Notes under the pieces: model-generated | What the model saw: the letters and a program-made list of their open reading frames with translations, nothing else | What the model was told of the DNA's origin: nothing | The model's database searches: none | Shown here: piece after piece, positions 53,594 to 63,058 of the stretch | Numbering within the stretch: the first letter of the stretch is position 1 | Layout: the number at the start of each line of letters is the position of its first letter | Source of the DNA: Chitinophagales bacterium | Lineage (GTDB): Bacteria; Bacteroidota; Bacteroidia; Chitinophagales; UBA2359 | DNA length: 64,000 bases | Reading direction: 5' to 3' | Assembly (NCBI GenBank): GCA_020636475.1 | Contig: JACJXU010000001.1 | Coordinates: forward strand, 248,001 to 312,000 | Translations under genes and position numbers: made by a program

Positions 53594-56071
53594 ATGAAAT
53601 TCTATTCTTTTTATTGGCTTATTTGTATGAACATCATTTGTTTGTTGCCACTTAGCGCGCAGACAAGCCTTGAAGGTATTGTAAAAGATGCCGAAGGAAA
53701 TATTTTGGTTGGCGCACACGCTATTTTGCAGCCTTTGGAAAAAATTGCTGTAACAGACGACAAGGGTCAATTTTTCTTTCGCAATTTATCGCCGCAAACT
53801 TATTCCCTTCAAGTACAGTATCTTGGCTATGCTACTTTTTCGGAAAATATTGCGTTAAAATCTTCCGACAAAAGCAAATTTCTGAGTGTTGTATTACATG
53901 CCGAAGAATTAGGTTTGCAGCCTGTTTACATTTCCGCCCTTCGGGCAAAAACACAAACACCCGTTGCCTTTAGCAATATTTCGCAGGAATTTTTACAAAA
54001 AAACAATTTTGGGCAAGATATGCCGCTTTTGCTGAGTTGGACTCCTTCGGCAATAAGCACCTCCGATGCCGGAAATGGCGTAGGTTATACAGGTTTTAGT
54101 GTACGCGGCTCCGACCCAAGTCGTATCAATGTTACCATTAATGGTATTCCGCTCAATGATTCGGAGTCGCAAATTGTGTATTGGGTAGATCTTCCCGATT
54201 TTGCGGCATCCACCGAGTCGGTACAAATACAACGCGGCGCAGGCACTTCTACCAACGGAGCTGCTGCATTTGGTGCTAGCGTGAACTTGCAAACCGACCA
54301 ATCCTCGTCTTTACCGTATGTACGCATAAGCAGCGGCGCAGGCTCATTTGCTACTTTTCGCAATAGTTTGTCGCTGGGCAGTGGCAAGTTGGGAAAATAT
54401 TGGCATTTTAGCGGACGTATTTCGGCAATACAATCTAATGGATATATTGACCGAGCAAAGTCGAATTTGCTATCGTTTTTTGGCGGCATCAATTATCAAA
54501 GAGACAAACAAAACTTTGCATTGAACCTATTTTCGGGAAAAGAAAAAACATATCAGGCTTGGTATGGTGTTCCTTTGGAATATTTGCAAACACACAGGAC
54601 GTATAATCCTGCGGGCGAAAAAAGCGATGGCACTTATTACGACAATCAAACGGATAATTATATCCAAACACACGCACAACTTTTGCATACGTATCATTTT
54701 AGTCCTCGCTTGCGCTTGCAGTCGGCACTACACTTTACGCGCGGCAAAGGATATTACGAAGAATACAAAGAAGATGTAGAACCAGAAGATTATGGTATTT
54801 ATCCACCTTTTGATACAGTTGCTGATACTTACGATTTGATACGCAGGCGTTGGTTAGACAACTATTTTGCTGGCTTTAACAGCGCGCTTATTTACCAAAA
54901 AAATGGTTGGAAATATACTTACAGCCTTGCCGCCAACCAATATTGGGGAAATCATTTTGGCGAAGTAATTGATTTAATATCTTCGGTGAATTTGCCCGGA
55001 AGTGTTATTTACTATGATAATGATGCAAAAAAAACCGACCTCAACACTTTTGTCAAAGCTGAAGGCAAAATTACCGCCCAATGGTTTGCTTTTGCCGATT
55101 TGCAAGTTCGTTCCATCGCCTATACCTACGAAGGCATTGCCGACAACACTTTTGCGCCGCAAACGCAAAAAGCCACCCACTTTTTTTTCAATCCGAAATT
55201 GGGTATTTCCTACCAATGGAAACCACAAACTACGGCCTATGCTTCGTGGGCAGTGGCACAGCACGAACCCAACCGAAACGATTATGTAGATGCACCTTTG
55301 TACCAACAGCCCCAGTCGGAAAAAATGAATGACTTGGAAGCAGGCTTGCGCCACCAAAGTTCGGTATTTAGCTGGAGCGCAAATGGCTACTATATGCGTT
55401 ACAAAAACCAATTGGCTTTGGACGGAGGCATAAACGATGTGGGCGAATACACGCGCATAAACATTTCCGACAGTTATAGAGCGGGCATAGAATGGGAAAG
55501 TGCTTGGAAAATAAACTCGAAATGGCAATGCAATGCGAATGTTACTTTTAGCCAAAACAAAATAAAAAGTTTTACGGAGGTAATTGATGCTTTTGTGCCA
55601 CCCAACTACGCTGAAAAAGTGCGGCTCACCTACAAAAATACAGACTTGGCACTTTCGCCTAATATTACTGCCGCATTGTTAGTAAATTATGTGGTATTGG
55701 ACAAACCGAAGTATCATTTTGCAGTGGACTGGCAAACCAAATATGTAGGCAAACAATATATTGACAACACTTCCAACGAAAACGGCGACTTATTTTCGTA
55801 TATAAGCAACACTTCGGTAAATAACCGCAGCCTTTCGGCATACAGCTACACGAATCTGATATTTCATTTACAGCGTAAAAAAACAGGCAATTTTCCTAAA
55901 ATCGGCTTGGATTTTGCGCTAAACAACCTTTTTGATGCGCAATATGTTTCCAATGCGTATGTGTATCGCTATATTGCGGAAGGCGACAATGGAAATACGC
56001 TGTACGAAGGTTCGGGATATTTTCCACAAGCCGGTAGAAATTTTTTGGTACAATTGCATCTTAATTTTTAG
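53594..56071 (+). CDS. TonB-dependent outer-membrane receptor under TPP control
   Basis: 825 residues. Signal peptide (MKFYSFYWLICMNIICLLPLSAQ), a carboxypeptidase-regulatory-like domain (about 25-110), a plug domain (about 120-235, with GFSVRGSDPSRINVTINGIPLND), and a 22-strand barrel ending in FLVQLHLNF. The upstream TPP riboswitch implies uptake of thiamin or a precursor such as HMP or thiazole; Bacteroidota receptors with this signal have been called Omr1. No thi genes are adjacent, so the substrate rests on the riboswitch alone. Confidence 0.92.
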   Translation: MKFYSFYWLICMNIICLLPLSAQTSLEGIVKDAEGNILVGAHAILQPLEKIAVTDDKGQFFFRNLSPQTYSLQVQYLGYATFSENIALKSSDKSKFLSVVLHAEELGLQPVYISALRAKTQTPVAFSNISQEFLQKNNFGQDMPLLLSWTPSAISTSDAGNGVGYTGFSVRGSDPSRINVTINGIPLNDSESQIVYWVDLPDFAASTESVQIQRGAGTSTNGAAAFGASVNLQTDQSSSLPYVRISSGAGSFATFRNSLSLGSGKLGKYWHFSGRISAIQSNGYIDRAKSNLLSFFGGINYQRDKQNFALNLFSGKEKTYQAWYGVPLEYLQTHRTYNPAGEKSDGTYYDNQTDNYIQTHAQLLHTYHFSPRLRLQSALHFTRGKGYYEEYKEDVEPEDYGIYPPFDTVADTYDLIRRRWLDNYFAGFNSALIYQKNGWKYTYSLAANQYWGNHFGEVIDLISSVNLPGSVIYYDNDAKKTDLNTFVKAEGKITAQWFAFADLQVRSIAYTYEGIADNTFAPQTQKATHFFFNPKLGISYQWKPQTTAYASWAVAQHEPNRNDYVDAPLYQQPQSEKMNDLEAGLRHQSSVFSWSANGYYMRYKNQLALDGGINDVGEYTRINISDSYRAGIEWESAWKINSKWQCNANVTFSQNKIKSFTEVIDAFVPPNYAEKVRLTYKNTDLALSPNITAALLVNYVVLDKPKYHFAVDWQTKYVGKQYIDNTSNENGDLFSYISNTSVNNRSLSAYSYTNLIFHLQRKKTGNFPKIGLDFALNNLFDAQYVSNAYVYRYIAEGDNGNTLYEGSGYFPQAGRNFLVQLHLNF

Positions 56072-56336
56072 CAAAAAATGTTTCACAACGCCAAAACAAA
56101 CGGGAATAAGTCTCAGTTTTGGGGCAAAATATGCGTTAAGGGCAACTGTATTTCTAATGAATAGCATTATCGGCAAAGCATATATTTGAGAGAAACATAG
56201 CCGTTAATTGTATTTTTGACTACTTTTAGGTAACTTTTAGTGTCTATTTTTTTACTTTTTACTCATTTTTTGTTCATATTTAGCGCAAGTGTTGCATAGC
56301 ATAATGGATTTTGTGTTGCATGGCTTATAAAAACCA

Positions 56337-58454
56337 ATGAAACTAAACTTAAAAAGATTTTTTCCATTTATCGTCAATCGCTATTTGGTGATAAGTCGTT
56401 ATGTATTACTGGTGCTTACAACCGTAATTATAGCACTTATTTATCCGAGTAATAATTTTAAGTACGATTTTGAGTTGGGACGACCTTGGCGATACGATAA
56501 TCTCTATGCACCTTACACTTTTGCCATTCAAAAGGACAAAAAAATAGTAGAAGAGGAGCGCGAAAATGCCCGAAAAAATTTTATTCCTTATTATAAAATA
56601 AAAACCCAAGTAGGCGATGAGGTTGAAAAAAAGTTTGCCGTAGAATTGGCAACACACTTCGTAGAACTGCGATTGGATAGTACCGTAACGGTACACAAAT
56701 CAGACTCTGCCAACTACTACAAAACGGGCATTGATTTAATCGAAAAAATTTACCGCAAGGGCATCATCAATCTGGCAGAAAACCACAAACAAAAGTTCAA
56801 TCAGGTTTATGTAATCGAAAAAAATGTTTCGAGCCTCCACCCTATTGGTTCTTTTTACAATTTGCAGCAGGCTTTTCAGATAATAGAAAATGAAATAAAC
56901 GACAGCCCGAACATTGTAAAAGGATTTTTAACGCCGCTTATACAAAGCACTTTGTCGCCCAACATAAGCTATGATGTGACGATAAGCGACAAATTTCTGG
57001 CGCAATCTATAGCCGATATTTCTACCACAAAAGGTGTAGTGCAAAAAGGAGAAGAAATTGTGGCGCAGGGAACTTTGATAGACGAAGCCACTTTTCAAAA
57101 ACTCCTTTCGTTGCGCAGTTCTTACGAAGAAAAAAATCTGAGCAGGCAGCATCCTTGGTGGATGTTCATCGGCTACTTAATTGTTTCGGCATTAGCTATT
57201 GGTATTTTTTATCGTTTTATTATACAAATTCGCCCCGAAGTTGCCAAAAACAATCGGCATTTATCTTTTCTTTTTATCCTCATTATTTTATTTTTATTGC
57301 TGGTACGTTTGGTGGTAAGTTTGGATATAACGCTGGTGCTATATGCTATTCCTTTTGGTATTTTGCCCATTTTGTTGCGTACTTTTATGGGCAATCAGCT
57401 TACGCTTTATGCTTATACTTTGGTGTTGTTGCTCAGTAGTTTTATGCTTCCGGTGGGCTTAGAGTATTTGTTTATGCAATTTGTAGTGGGTTTAGTAGCT
57501 ATTCTCAGTACTATTCGCACTTACTATTGGTCGCAGTTTTTCTTGTCGGCGTTGTATATCTTATTGGCTTATACTTTTTCTTACACGGGCTTATCTTTAA
57601 TACAATACGGCACTGTTTCTCTCGGCGATTGGCGAATATTTGCCATGTTTGTGGTAAACGCCTTTTTGTGCTTGTTGGCATATCCGCTTATTCCTTTGTT
57701 CGAGCAGTTGTTTGGTTTTGTATCCAACCTTACGCTCATAGAACTAAGCGATTTGAACAAACCGCTGCTCAAAGAACTGTCGGGCAAAGCTCCGGGTACT
57801 TTTTGGCACTCGCAGCAAGTAGCCAACCTTGCCGAAGCCGCTGCCTACGAAGTAGGTGCCAATACACTTTTGGTAAAAGTAGGCTCTTTGTATCACGACA
57901 TTGGCAAAATGGAACACCCTATTTATTTTATTGAAAACCAACCCACCAACATCAATCCACACGACGAGCTAAGTCCCAGCGACAGTGTGTACTATATTAT
58001 AGAACACGTACGCCTTGGCGTAGAAACTGCCAAAAAGCACAAACTCCCCGACTTGGTAATCGACTTTATACGCACACATCATGGCACTACTACGGTTTCT
58101 TATTTTTTGGATAAATACCGAAAAATGTACCCTGATGAGAAAATAGACATTAAAGATTTTGAATATCCCGGACCTCTGCCCTATTCTAAAGAAACAGCTA
58201 TTGTAATGATAGCCGATTCGCTGGAAGCCGCATCTATCAGTTTGAAAAACCCTACTGACTTGCAAATACAACAGTTGGTAGATAATATCGTACAAGGCAA
58301 AATAGATAGCGGGCAGTTTGTTCACTGCGATTTATCATTTAAAGACATACAAACCATTAAAAAAGTAATGAAAAAAATGCTTAAAAGTAAATTTCATATT
58401 CGTGTAAGCTATCCAAAACCCAATATAGCCGCACACCTGAGCGAAAACTTATAA
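56337..58454 (+). CDS. HD-domain phosphohydrolase, 7TM-HD (PgpH-like)
   Basis: 705 residues. N-terminal membrane anchor (about 15-35), an extracytoplasmic 7TMR-HDED-like region (about 45-270), seven membrane helices (about 275-470), and a cytoplasmic HD domain with FWHSQQV, LYHDIGK, THHGTTT and MIADSLEAA. PgpH of Listeria, with this layout, hydrolyses cyclic di-AMP, so the same activity is a fair inference. Confidence 0.9.
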   Translation: MKLNLKRFFPFIVNRYLVISRYVLLVLTTVIIALIYPSNNFKYDFELGRPWRYDNLYAPYTFAIQKDKKIVEEERENARKNFIPYYKIKTQVGDEVEKKFAVELATHFVELRLDSTVTVHKSDSANYYKTGIDLIEKIYRKGIINLAENHKQKFNQVYVIEKNVSSLHPIGSFYNLQQAFQIIENEINDSPNIVKGFLTPLIQSTLSPNISYDVTISDKFLAQSIADISTTKGVVQKGEEIVAQGTLIDEATFQKLLSLRSSYEEKNLSRQHPWWMFIGYLIVSALAIGIFYRFIIQIRPEVAKNNRHLSFLFILIILFLLLVRLVVSLDITLVLYAIPFGILPILLRTFMGNQLTLYAYTLVLLLSSFMLPVGLEYLFMQFVVGLVAILSTIRTYYWSQFFLSALYILLAYTFSYTGLSLIQYGTVSLGDWRIFAMFVVNAFLCLLAYPLIPLFEQLFGFVSNLTLIELSDLNKPLLKELSGKAPGTFWHSQQVANLAEAAAYEVGANTLLVKVGSLYHDIGKMEHPIYFIENQPTNINPHDELSPSDSVYYIIEHVRLGVETAKKHKLPDLVIDFIRTHHGTTTVSYFLDKYRKMYPDEKIDIKDFEYPGPLPYSKETAIVMIADSLEAASISLKNPTDLQIQQLVDNIVQGKIDSGQFVHCDLSFKDIQTIKKVMKKMLKSKFHIRVSYPKPNIAAHLSENL

Positions 58455-58697
58455 AAATTAGTCGAATATTTCATTTTCAGGTATATTTAGCATATTTTTT
58501 GCTTATATAAAATATACTGTGCGCAATAATGATTAATTTGCAAGCCGTTTTTCAAAAAGAAAACCAACTTTATAAACACTTTTTTCTTAACAAATAAAAC
58601 ATTACATAACAACTAAAACACCTATAAAACCCTGAAATGTCCATTTTTTATATATTTTATCATTTTAAATTAAAGTAGCTTAAACCTTTTTACGATT

Positions 58698-59285
58698 TTG
58701 GCAGTTGATTTAAAAAATTCCGTACAGCATTTAACTGATGAAGATTTAGTGCAACTTATCATTGAGCAATCTTGTGATGAGTGCATTGCCGAATTATATA
58801 ATCGGTACTTAAACAGAATTTATCGCAAATCTCTGTCGTTTGTAAAAAGAACCAGTTTAGCAGAAGATATTACGCACGATATATTTTTAAAAATTTTATT
58901 GAGCCTTTCTTCGTTTAAGGGTAAATCAAAGTTCTCTACTTGGGTATATTCTATTACCTATAATTATTGTATTGACTATATTCGCAAGCGCAATAAGAAT
59001 GCATTTATTGTTTCGGACAAGGATACCGAGCTAAAAGATACCGAAGATGTGCACGATGACTGGAATGAAACTTTGGAAATGAAAGCGAGCAGATTGCACA
59101 AATTGTTAGATGAAATAAGTTTGGAAGACAAAACCATTTTATTGATGAAGTACCAAGAAGATTTGAGTATTAAGGACATTCAGGAAATATTTGATATTTC
59201 GGAAAGTGCTACCAAAATGCGAATAAAACGTGCCAAAGAAAAAGTACAGATGCTATATATAAAAGAATACAAAGAATATGTGTAA
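58698..59285 (+). CDS. ECF-type RNA polymerase sigma factor
   Basis: 195 residues with a TTG start at 58698 (no ATG gives full region 2). Region 2: YNRYLNRIYRKSLSFVKRTSLAEDITHDIFLKIL split, and FKGKSKFSTWVYSITYN. Region 4: YQEDLSIKDIQEIFDISESATKMRIKRAKEKV split. The spacer 58455-58697 shows no other gene or clear promoter. The small gene 59291 follows by 5 bp and an MscS-type channel comes next. No anti-sigma factor with a recognisable domain is adjacent. Confidence 0.92.
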   Translation: MAVDLKNSVQHLTDEDLVQLIIEQSCDECIAELYNRYLNRIYRKSLSFVKRTSLAEDITHDIFLKILLSLSSFKGKSKFSTWVYSITYNYCIDYIRKRNKNAFIVSDKDTELKDTEDVHDDWNETLEMKASRLHKLLDEISLEDKTILLMKYQEDLSIKDIQEIFDISESATKMRIKRAKEKVQMLYIKEYKEYV

Positions 59286-59290
59286 ACTAT

Positions 59291-59539
59291 ATGAACAATA
59301 TTTTTAAAGAAATAGAAAAAATAGAAGAAAAGTTTGAAGCACCCAAAGACCTGCGCAATAAGGTACAGGGTAGCTACAAAGCTATTTCCGGCATATTTGG
59401 TTTTTTAGACAACTTGACTAATTTTTTCGGCTTTGTGGGGCTGAATTTCCTAAAAGACTTTGAACAAAAACAAGGACTTAGCAGCGAGCAAAAAACCGAT
59501 GACACCCAAACCACGTCCAGCAAAAAAGAAGATATTTAA
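59291..59539 (+). CDS. Small protein downstream of the sigma factor
   Basis: 82 residues; not recognised. Charged N-terminus (MNNIFKEIEKIEEKFEAPKDL), a short hydrophobic stretch around 34-55 (GIFGFLDNLTNFFGFVGLNFL) and a polar tail. Its place 5 bp after the sigma factor suggests cotranscription and possibly a regulatory partner role, but nothing in the sequence proves anti-sigma function. Confidence 0.7.
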   Translation: MNNIFKEIEKIEEKFEAPKDLRNKVQGSYKAISGIFGFLDNLTNFFGFVGLNFLKDFEQKQGLSSEQKTDDTQTTSSKKEDI

Positions 59540-59582
59540 TACTAAAGCATATTTATTACATTTACGACCAAATACCAATGTT

Positions 59583-60410
59583 ATGAACCTTTTACAAATA
59601 GAAATATTCGACAAAATTTCTCTTTTTTTCAATAGTTTTATCCAAAAAATTGCGAATGGTGCACCCGTTTTCTTCGGCGCATTGGCCATACTATTGGTCG
59701 GTTATTTTATTGCCAAATTTGTAAGTCGCAGTATTACCAAACTTTTGGAAGTAGCCCAAGTGGATAAACTACTCGACAAGCTAAAAACGATCGATTTGTT
59801 TTCTCATTTCAATTTTGAACTAAGTAAGGTTATCGGAAAATTTCTCTACTGGATTATCATCCTCATTTTTGTTGTATTGGCTTCCGAAACCTTAGGGCTG
59901 CACTCCGTTTCTGATGGTATTGGCAAGTTGTTTGGTTATTTGCCTTATTTAGCAAGTGCTATGGGCTTTTTTATTATTGGTACTTTTATCGCCAATCTTA
60001 TCCGCAATTTCATCACGACTACCGCCGAGTCGTTCGGCTTAAGTACAGGACGCATTATTGGCAATATTGTGTTCTACTTTTTGTTGGTAATGGTTGCCAT
60101 TACTTCGCTCAATCAAGCCGGCGTAAACACCGAAATTATTACCGAAAACATGCAAATTATCTTGGGTGCTATGCTGTTTTCTTTGGCTATCGGCTACGCC
60201 TTAGGTTCTAAAGCACTGATGTCCAATATGCTCGGAGCTTTTTACAGCAAAGGAAAATTTGAAGTAGGGCAAACTATTCGTTTTGACAATGTACAAGGAA
60301 AAATAGTGAACACCGACAGCACTTCTATGACGCTAAAAACCAGCGACCGCCTTATCATTATTCCGCTATCGCAGTTGGTAGAACGCCGCGTGGAAATTTT
60401 AGATGAGTAA
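59583..60410 (+). CDS. MscS-family mechanosensitive channel (small type)
   Basis: 275 residues from the ATG at 59583 (MNLLQIEIFDKISLF); a longer frame to 59460 overlaps the previous gene and is not supported. Four or more membrane segments, then a short MscS beta domain (FEVGQTIRFDNVQGKIVNTDSTSMTLKTSD split over strands). The C-terminal alpha/beta domain of classical MscS is missing. Likely an inner-membrane osmotic channel. Confidence 0.85.
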   Translation: MNLLQIEIFDKISLFFNSFIQKIANGAPVFFGALAILLVGYFIAKFVSRSITKLLEVAQVDKLLDKLKTIDLFSHFNFELSKVIGKFLYWIIILIFVVLASETLGLHSVSDGIGKLFGYLPYLASAMGFFIIGTFIANLIRNFITTTAESFGLSTGRIIGNIVFYFLLVMVAITSLNQAGVNTEIITENMQIILGAMLFSLAIGYALGSKALMSNMLGAFYSKGKFEVGQTIRFDNVQGKIVNTDSTSMTLKTSDRLIIIPLSQLVERRVEILDE

Positions 60411-60439
60411 ATTTATCGTTTCAATGGGCTAAAAAAACC

Positions 60440-60447
60440 TATCTTTG
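60440..60447 (+). promoter_or_regulatory. -7 box TATCTTTG for mtaB
   Basis: Exact consensus 42 nt before the ATG at 60490. It overlaps the longer in-frame start at 60445, which it argues against. Confidence 0.55.
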
Positions 60448-60489
60448 CCTATTATTTTACTGTATAAAAATGCTTTGCGCAAGCAAAAA

Positions 60490-61842
60490 ATGAACTCTTC
60501 CTCTACACCGAGTGTGTCTTTTTATACTTTGGGCTGTAAACTCAATTACACCGAAACCGAAGCAATAAGTCGTCAGATGCAGTCGCAGGGATTTACAGAA
60601 GTAGCTTTTGGCGAAAATCCTGCCGATGTGTATATTATCAATACTTGCTCCGTAACCGACCAAGCCGACAAAAAGTGCCGATACGTATTGCGTCAAGTGC
60701 GCCGCATGGCTCCCGAAGCAAAAGTGATTGTTGTGGGCTGCTACGCGCAACTAAAACCCGCCGAAATTGCTGCCATTCCGGGTGTAGATTTGGTGCTGGG
60801 TGCTTCAGAAAAATTCAATATTCCCCAACATTTATCCAATTTATACGAAAAATCTTCCAACAAAGGCACTTACATTGCCTGCGATATTGATAATGTAGCC
60901 GATTTTAAAACCGCCTACGCCAGCAGCACCCGCACACGCGCTTTTCTGAAAGTACAAGATGGTTGCGATTACAGTTGTTCGTTTTGCACTATTCCGTTAG
61001 CGCGCGGCAACAGCCGAAGCGATACTATCGAAAATATTGTGAGCACCGCCTACGAAATTGCCGAAAGTGGGGTGCGCGAAATTGTGCTTACAGGCGTGAA
61101 CATTGGCGACTATGGCAAAGGATTGGCGGAAGAAAACAAGGCAAGTTTTTTGCACCTTATTCAAGCTTTAGATAAGGTAACAGACATAGCAAGATTTAGA
61201 ATTTCGTCTATCGAACCGAATTTGCTCTCGGAAGATATTATTGATTTTGTAGCGGCATCGGAGCGATTTGTGCCACATTTTCATATTCCGCTACAAGCGG
61301 GCGACAACCGTATTTTGGGATTGATGCGCCGCCGCTATCGCCGCGAACTTTATGCCGAAAGAGTTGCTGCCATTAAGGCAAAAATGCCCGATGCTTGTAT
61401 TGGCGTGGATATTATGGTGGGTTTTCCGACAGAAACTGAAACAGAATTTTTAAATTCCTATCATTTTTTGAACGAATTGCCCGTTTCTTATTTCCACGTA
61501 TTTACCTATTCCGAGCGCAGCAATACGCTTGCGGCTACGCTTCGGCCAGCCGTAGCACAAAACGAGCGCAATCGGCGCAGCAAAATGTTGCGTATTCTGT
61601 CGGACAAGAAAAAACGCTTTTTTTATACCCAAAATATTGGCAAAATGCAACAGGTTTTGTGGGAAGCCGAACGCCAAGAAGGTAATTTTTTACACGGATT
61701 TACCCAAAACTATGTAAAAGTAAAAACGCCTTACGATGCTTCGCTTATCAATACACTGCAAACCATTACAGTTGATGGCGTTGATGCCGAAGGTATTGCC
61801 TTTATTTCTGCGCTACAACCCACAGATGTTGCTCTTTTGTAG
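60490..61842 (+). CDS. mtaB: tRNA t6A37 methylthiotransferase MtaB
   Basis: 450 residues. Radical-SAM enzyme that adds a methylthio group to t6A37 of tRNA. An N-terminal Fe-S domain (TLGCKLNYTETEAI, INTCSVTDQADKKCR, VVGCYAQ), the radical-SAM cluster DGCDYSCSFCTIPLARG, and a short TRAM-like C-terminus. NYTETEAI marks MtaB rather than MiaB or RimO. The ATG at 60490 is chosen over 60445 from homology and the promoter. Confidence 0.94.
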   Translation: MNSSSTPSVSFYTLGCKLNYTETEAISRQMQSQGFTEVAFGENPADVYIINTCSVTDQADKKCRYVLRQVRRMAPEAKVIVVGCYAQLKPAEIAAIPGVDLVLGASEKFNIPQHLSNLYEKSSNKGTYIACDIDNVADFKTAYASSTRTRAFLKVQDGCDYSCSFCTIPLARGNSRSDTIENIVSTAYEIAESGVREIVLTGVNIGDYGKGLAEENKASFLHLIQALDKVTDIARFRISSIEPNLLSEDIIDFVAASERFVPHFHIPLQAGDNRILGLMRRRYRRELYAERVAAIKAKMPDACIGVDIMVGFPTETETEFLNSYHFLNELPVSYFHVFTYSERSNTLAATLRPAVAQNERNRRSKMLRILSDKKKRFFYTQNIGKMQQVLWEAERQEGNFLHGFTQNYVKVKTPYDASLINTLQTITVDGVDAEGIAFISALQPTDVALL

Positions 61843-61891
61843 TTTTTACATAAGCTATTTTTCATTTACTAATTTTTTTCCGCAATAAATC

Positions 61892-63058
61892 ATGTACGCT
61901 ACCTTTTACGAACTCTTTCAAAAATTATTTGGCATTGATATTCCGGCACTTTCGCTCATAAAAGTGTTTGGCTTTTTCTTTGCTTTGGCGTTTTTAGTAG
62001 CCGCTTATTTTCTGGCTTCGGAATTCAAACGCCTCGAAAAAGCAGGATTTATTCCCAGTTGGACGGAAAAAACCATTATCGGCGGCGGCGTAAAATGGAG
62101 CGAAGTGCTTATAAACGCATTTGTGGGTTTTGTGCTGGGTTACAAAATTCTTTTTGCCTTGCTAAACTGGAGCGATTTTATTCGCAATTCGGAAGCGTAT
62201 ATAGCCAATACCAACGGAAATATGCTCGGCGGTTTGTTGGGCGCACTTTTGTATGGTGCTTATGTGTATTACAACCAGAAAAAAGCAGCTTTGCCGCAAC
62301 CTAAAGTTATTGAAGCGCAGGTTTATCCGCATACGCGCGTGTTCGATTTGGTGATTTTGGCGGCGGTTTTTGGTATTTTGGGGGCAAAATTTTTCTCTTT
62401 TTTCGAGTACTGGGACGTTTTTTTACAAGACCCTATAGGACATTTATTATCTTTTTCGGGCTTAAATTTTTATGGCGGACTTATTGTAGCAGCCATTGCT
62501 TTGGCAGTATATGCCAAACGAAAAAATATTCCTTTGCTGCGATTTATGGACAGTACGGCTCCGGCTTTGATTATTGCGTATGGTGTGGGACGTTTGGGCT
62601 GTCATTTTTCGGGCGATGGCGACTGGGGAATTGTGAACAGCGCACCCAAACCTTCTTTTTTGCCGAATTGGTTGTGGGCATTGCATTATCCAAACAATGT
62701 AGCGCGCGAAGGTGTACCTATTCCGGGTTGCGAAGGACCATATTGTTTTGTCCTCGACCCGCCCGTTTATCCTACTTCGGTATATGAGTTTTTTATGGCA
62801 TTGGCTATTTTTGGTATTCTCTGGTCGCTGCGCAAAAAACTTACGCCCATTCCGGGAATATTATTTGCTATTTATATGGTACTCAATGGCATTGAACGTT
62901 TTTGTATAGAAACTATCCGCGTAAACGACCGCTACGATGTGTTAGGTTTTCAGCTTTCGCAAGCGCAAAGTATTGCTATTTTATTGGTAACGCTGGGAAT
63001 AATTTTGGGCATTTTTGTGTATCAGCGTAGCAAAAAAAATCCGTTGGGTACTGTTTAA
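61892..63058 (+). CDS. lgt: Prolipoprotein diacylglyceryl transferase
   Basis: 388 residues, longer than E. coli Lgt (291). Membrane enzyme that attaches diacylglycerol to lipoprotein cysteines, needed for the lipoproteins at 17733 and 47555. The signature region is GVGRLGCHFSGDGDWG, with LNFYGGLIVAA and VYPTSVYEFFMALAIFGILW in neighbouring helices. The stop overlaps the converging TPR gene by 4 bp. Confidence 0.92.
   Translation: MYATFYELFQKLFGIDIPALSLIKVFGFFFALAFLVAAYFLASEFKRLEKAGFIPSWTEKTIIGGGVKWSEVLINAFVGFVLGYKILFALLNWSDFIRNSEAYIANTNGNMLGGLLGALLYGAYVYYNQKKAALPQPKVIEAQVYPHTRVFDLVILAAVFGILGAKFFSFFEYWDVFLQDPIGHLLSFSGLNFYGGLIVAAIALAVYAKRKNIPLLRFMDSTAPALIIAYGVGRLGCHFSGDGDWGIVNSAPKPSFLPNWLWALHYPNNVAREGVPIPGCEGPYCFVLDPPVYPTSVYEFFMALAIFGILWSLRKKLTPIPGILFAIYMVLNGIERFCIETIRVNDRYDVLGFQLSQAQSIAILLVTLGIILGIFVYQRSKKNPLGTV

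Noticed and set aside
56084-56133. Hairpin with CCAAAAC/GTTTTGG arms after the TonB receptor as a terminator
   Set aside because: The stem is only 7 bp with a loop of about 17 nt and no T-run follows.
58455-58697. 22-codon ORF (starting MINLQAVFQKEN) upstream of the sigma factor
   Set aside because: Too short, with no promoter or conserved feature; the spacer shows only A+T-rich sequence.
59460-59582. N-terminal extension of the MscS-type channel
   Set aside because: It overlaps the previous gene, is basic and Pro-rich, and the ATG at 59583 gives a normal membrane start.
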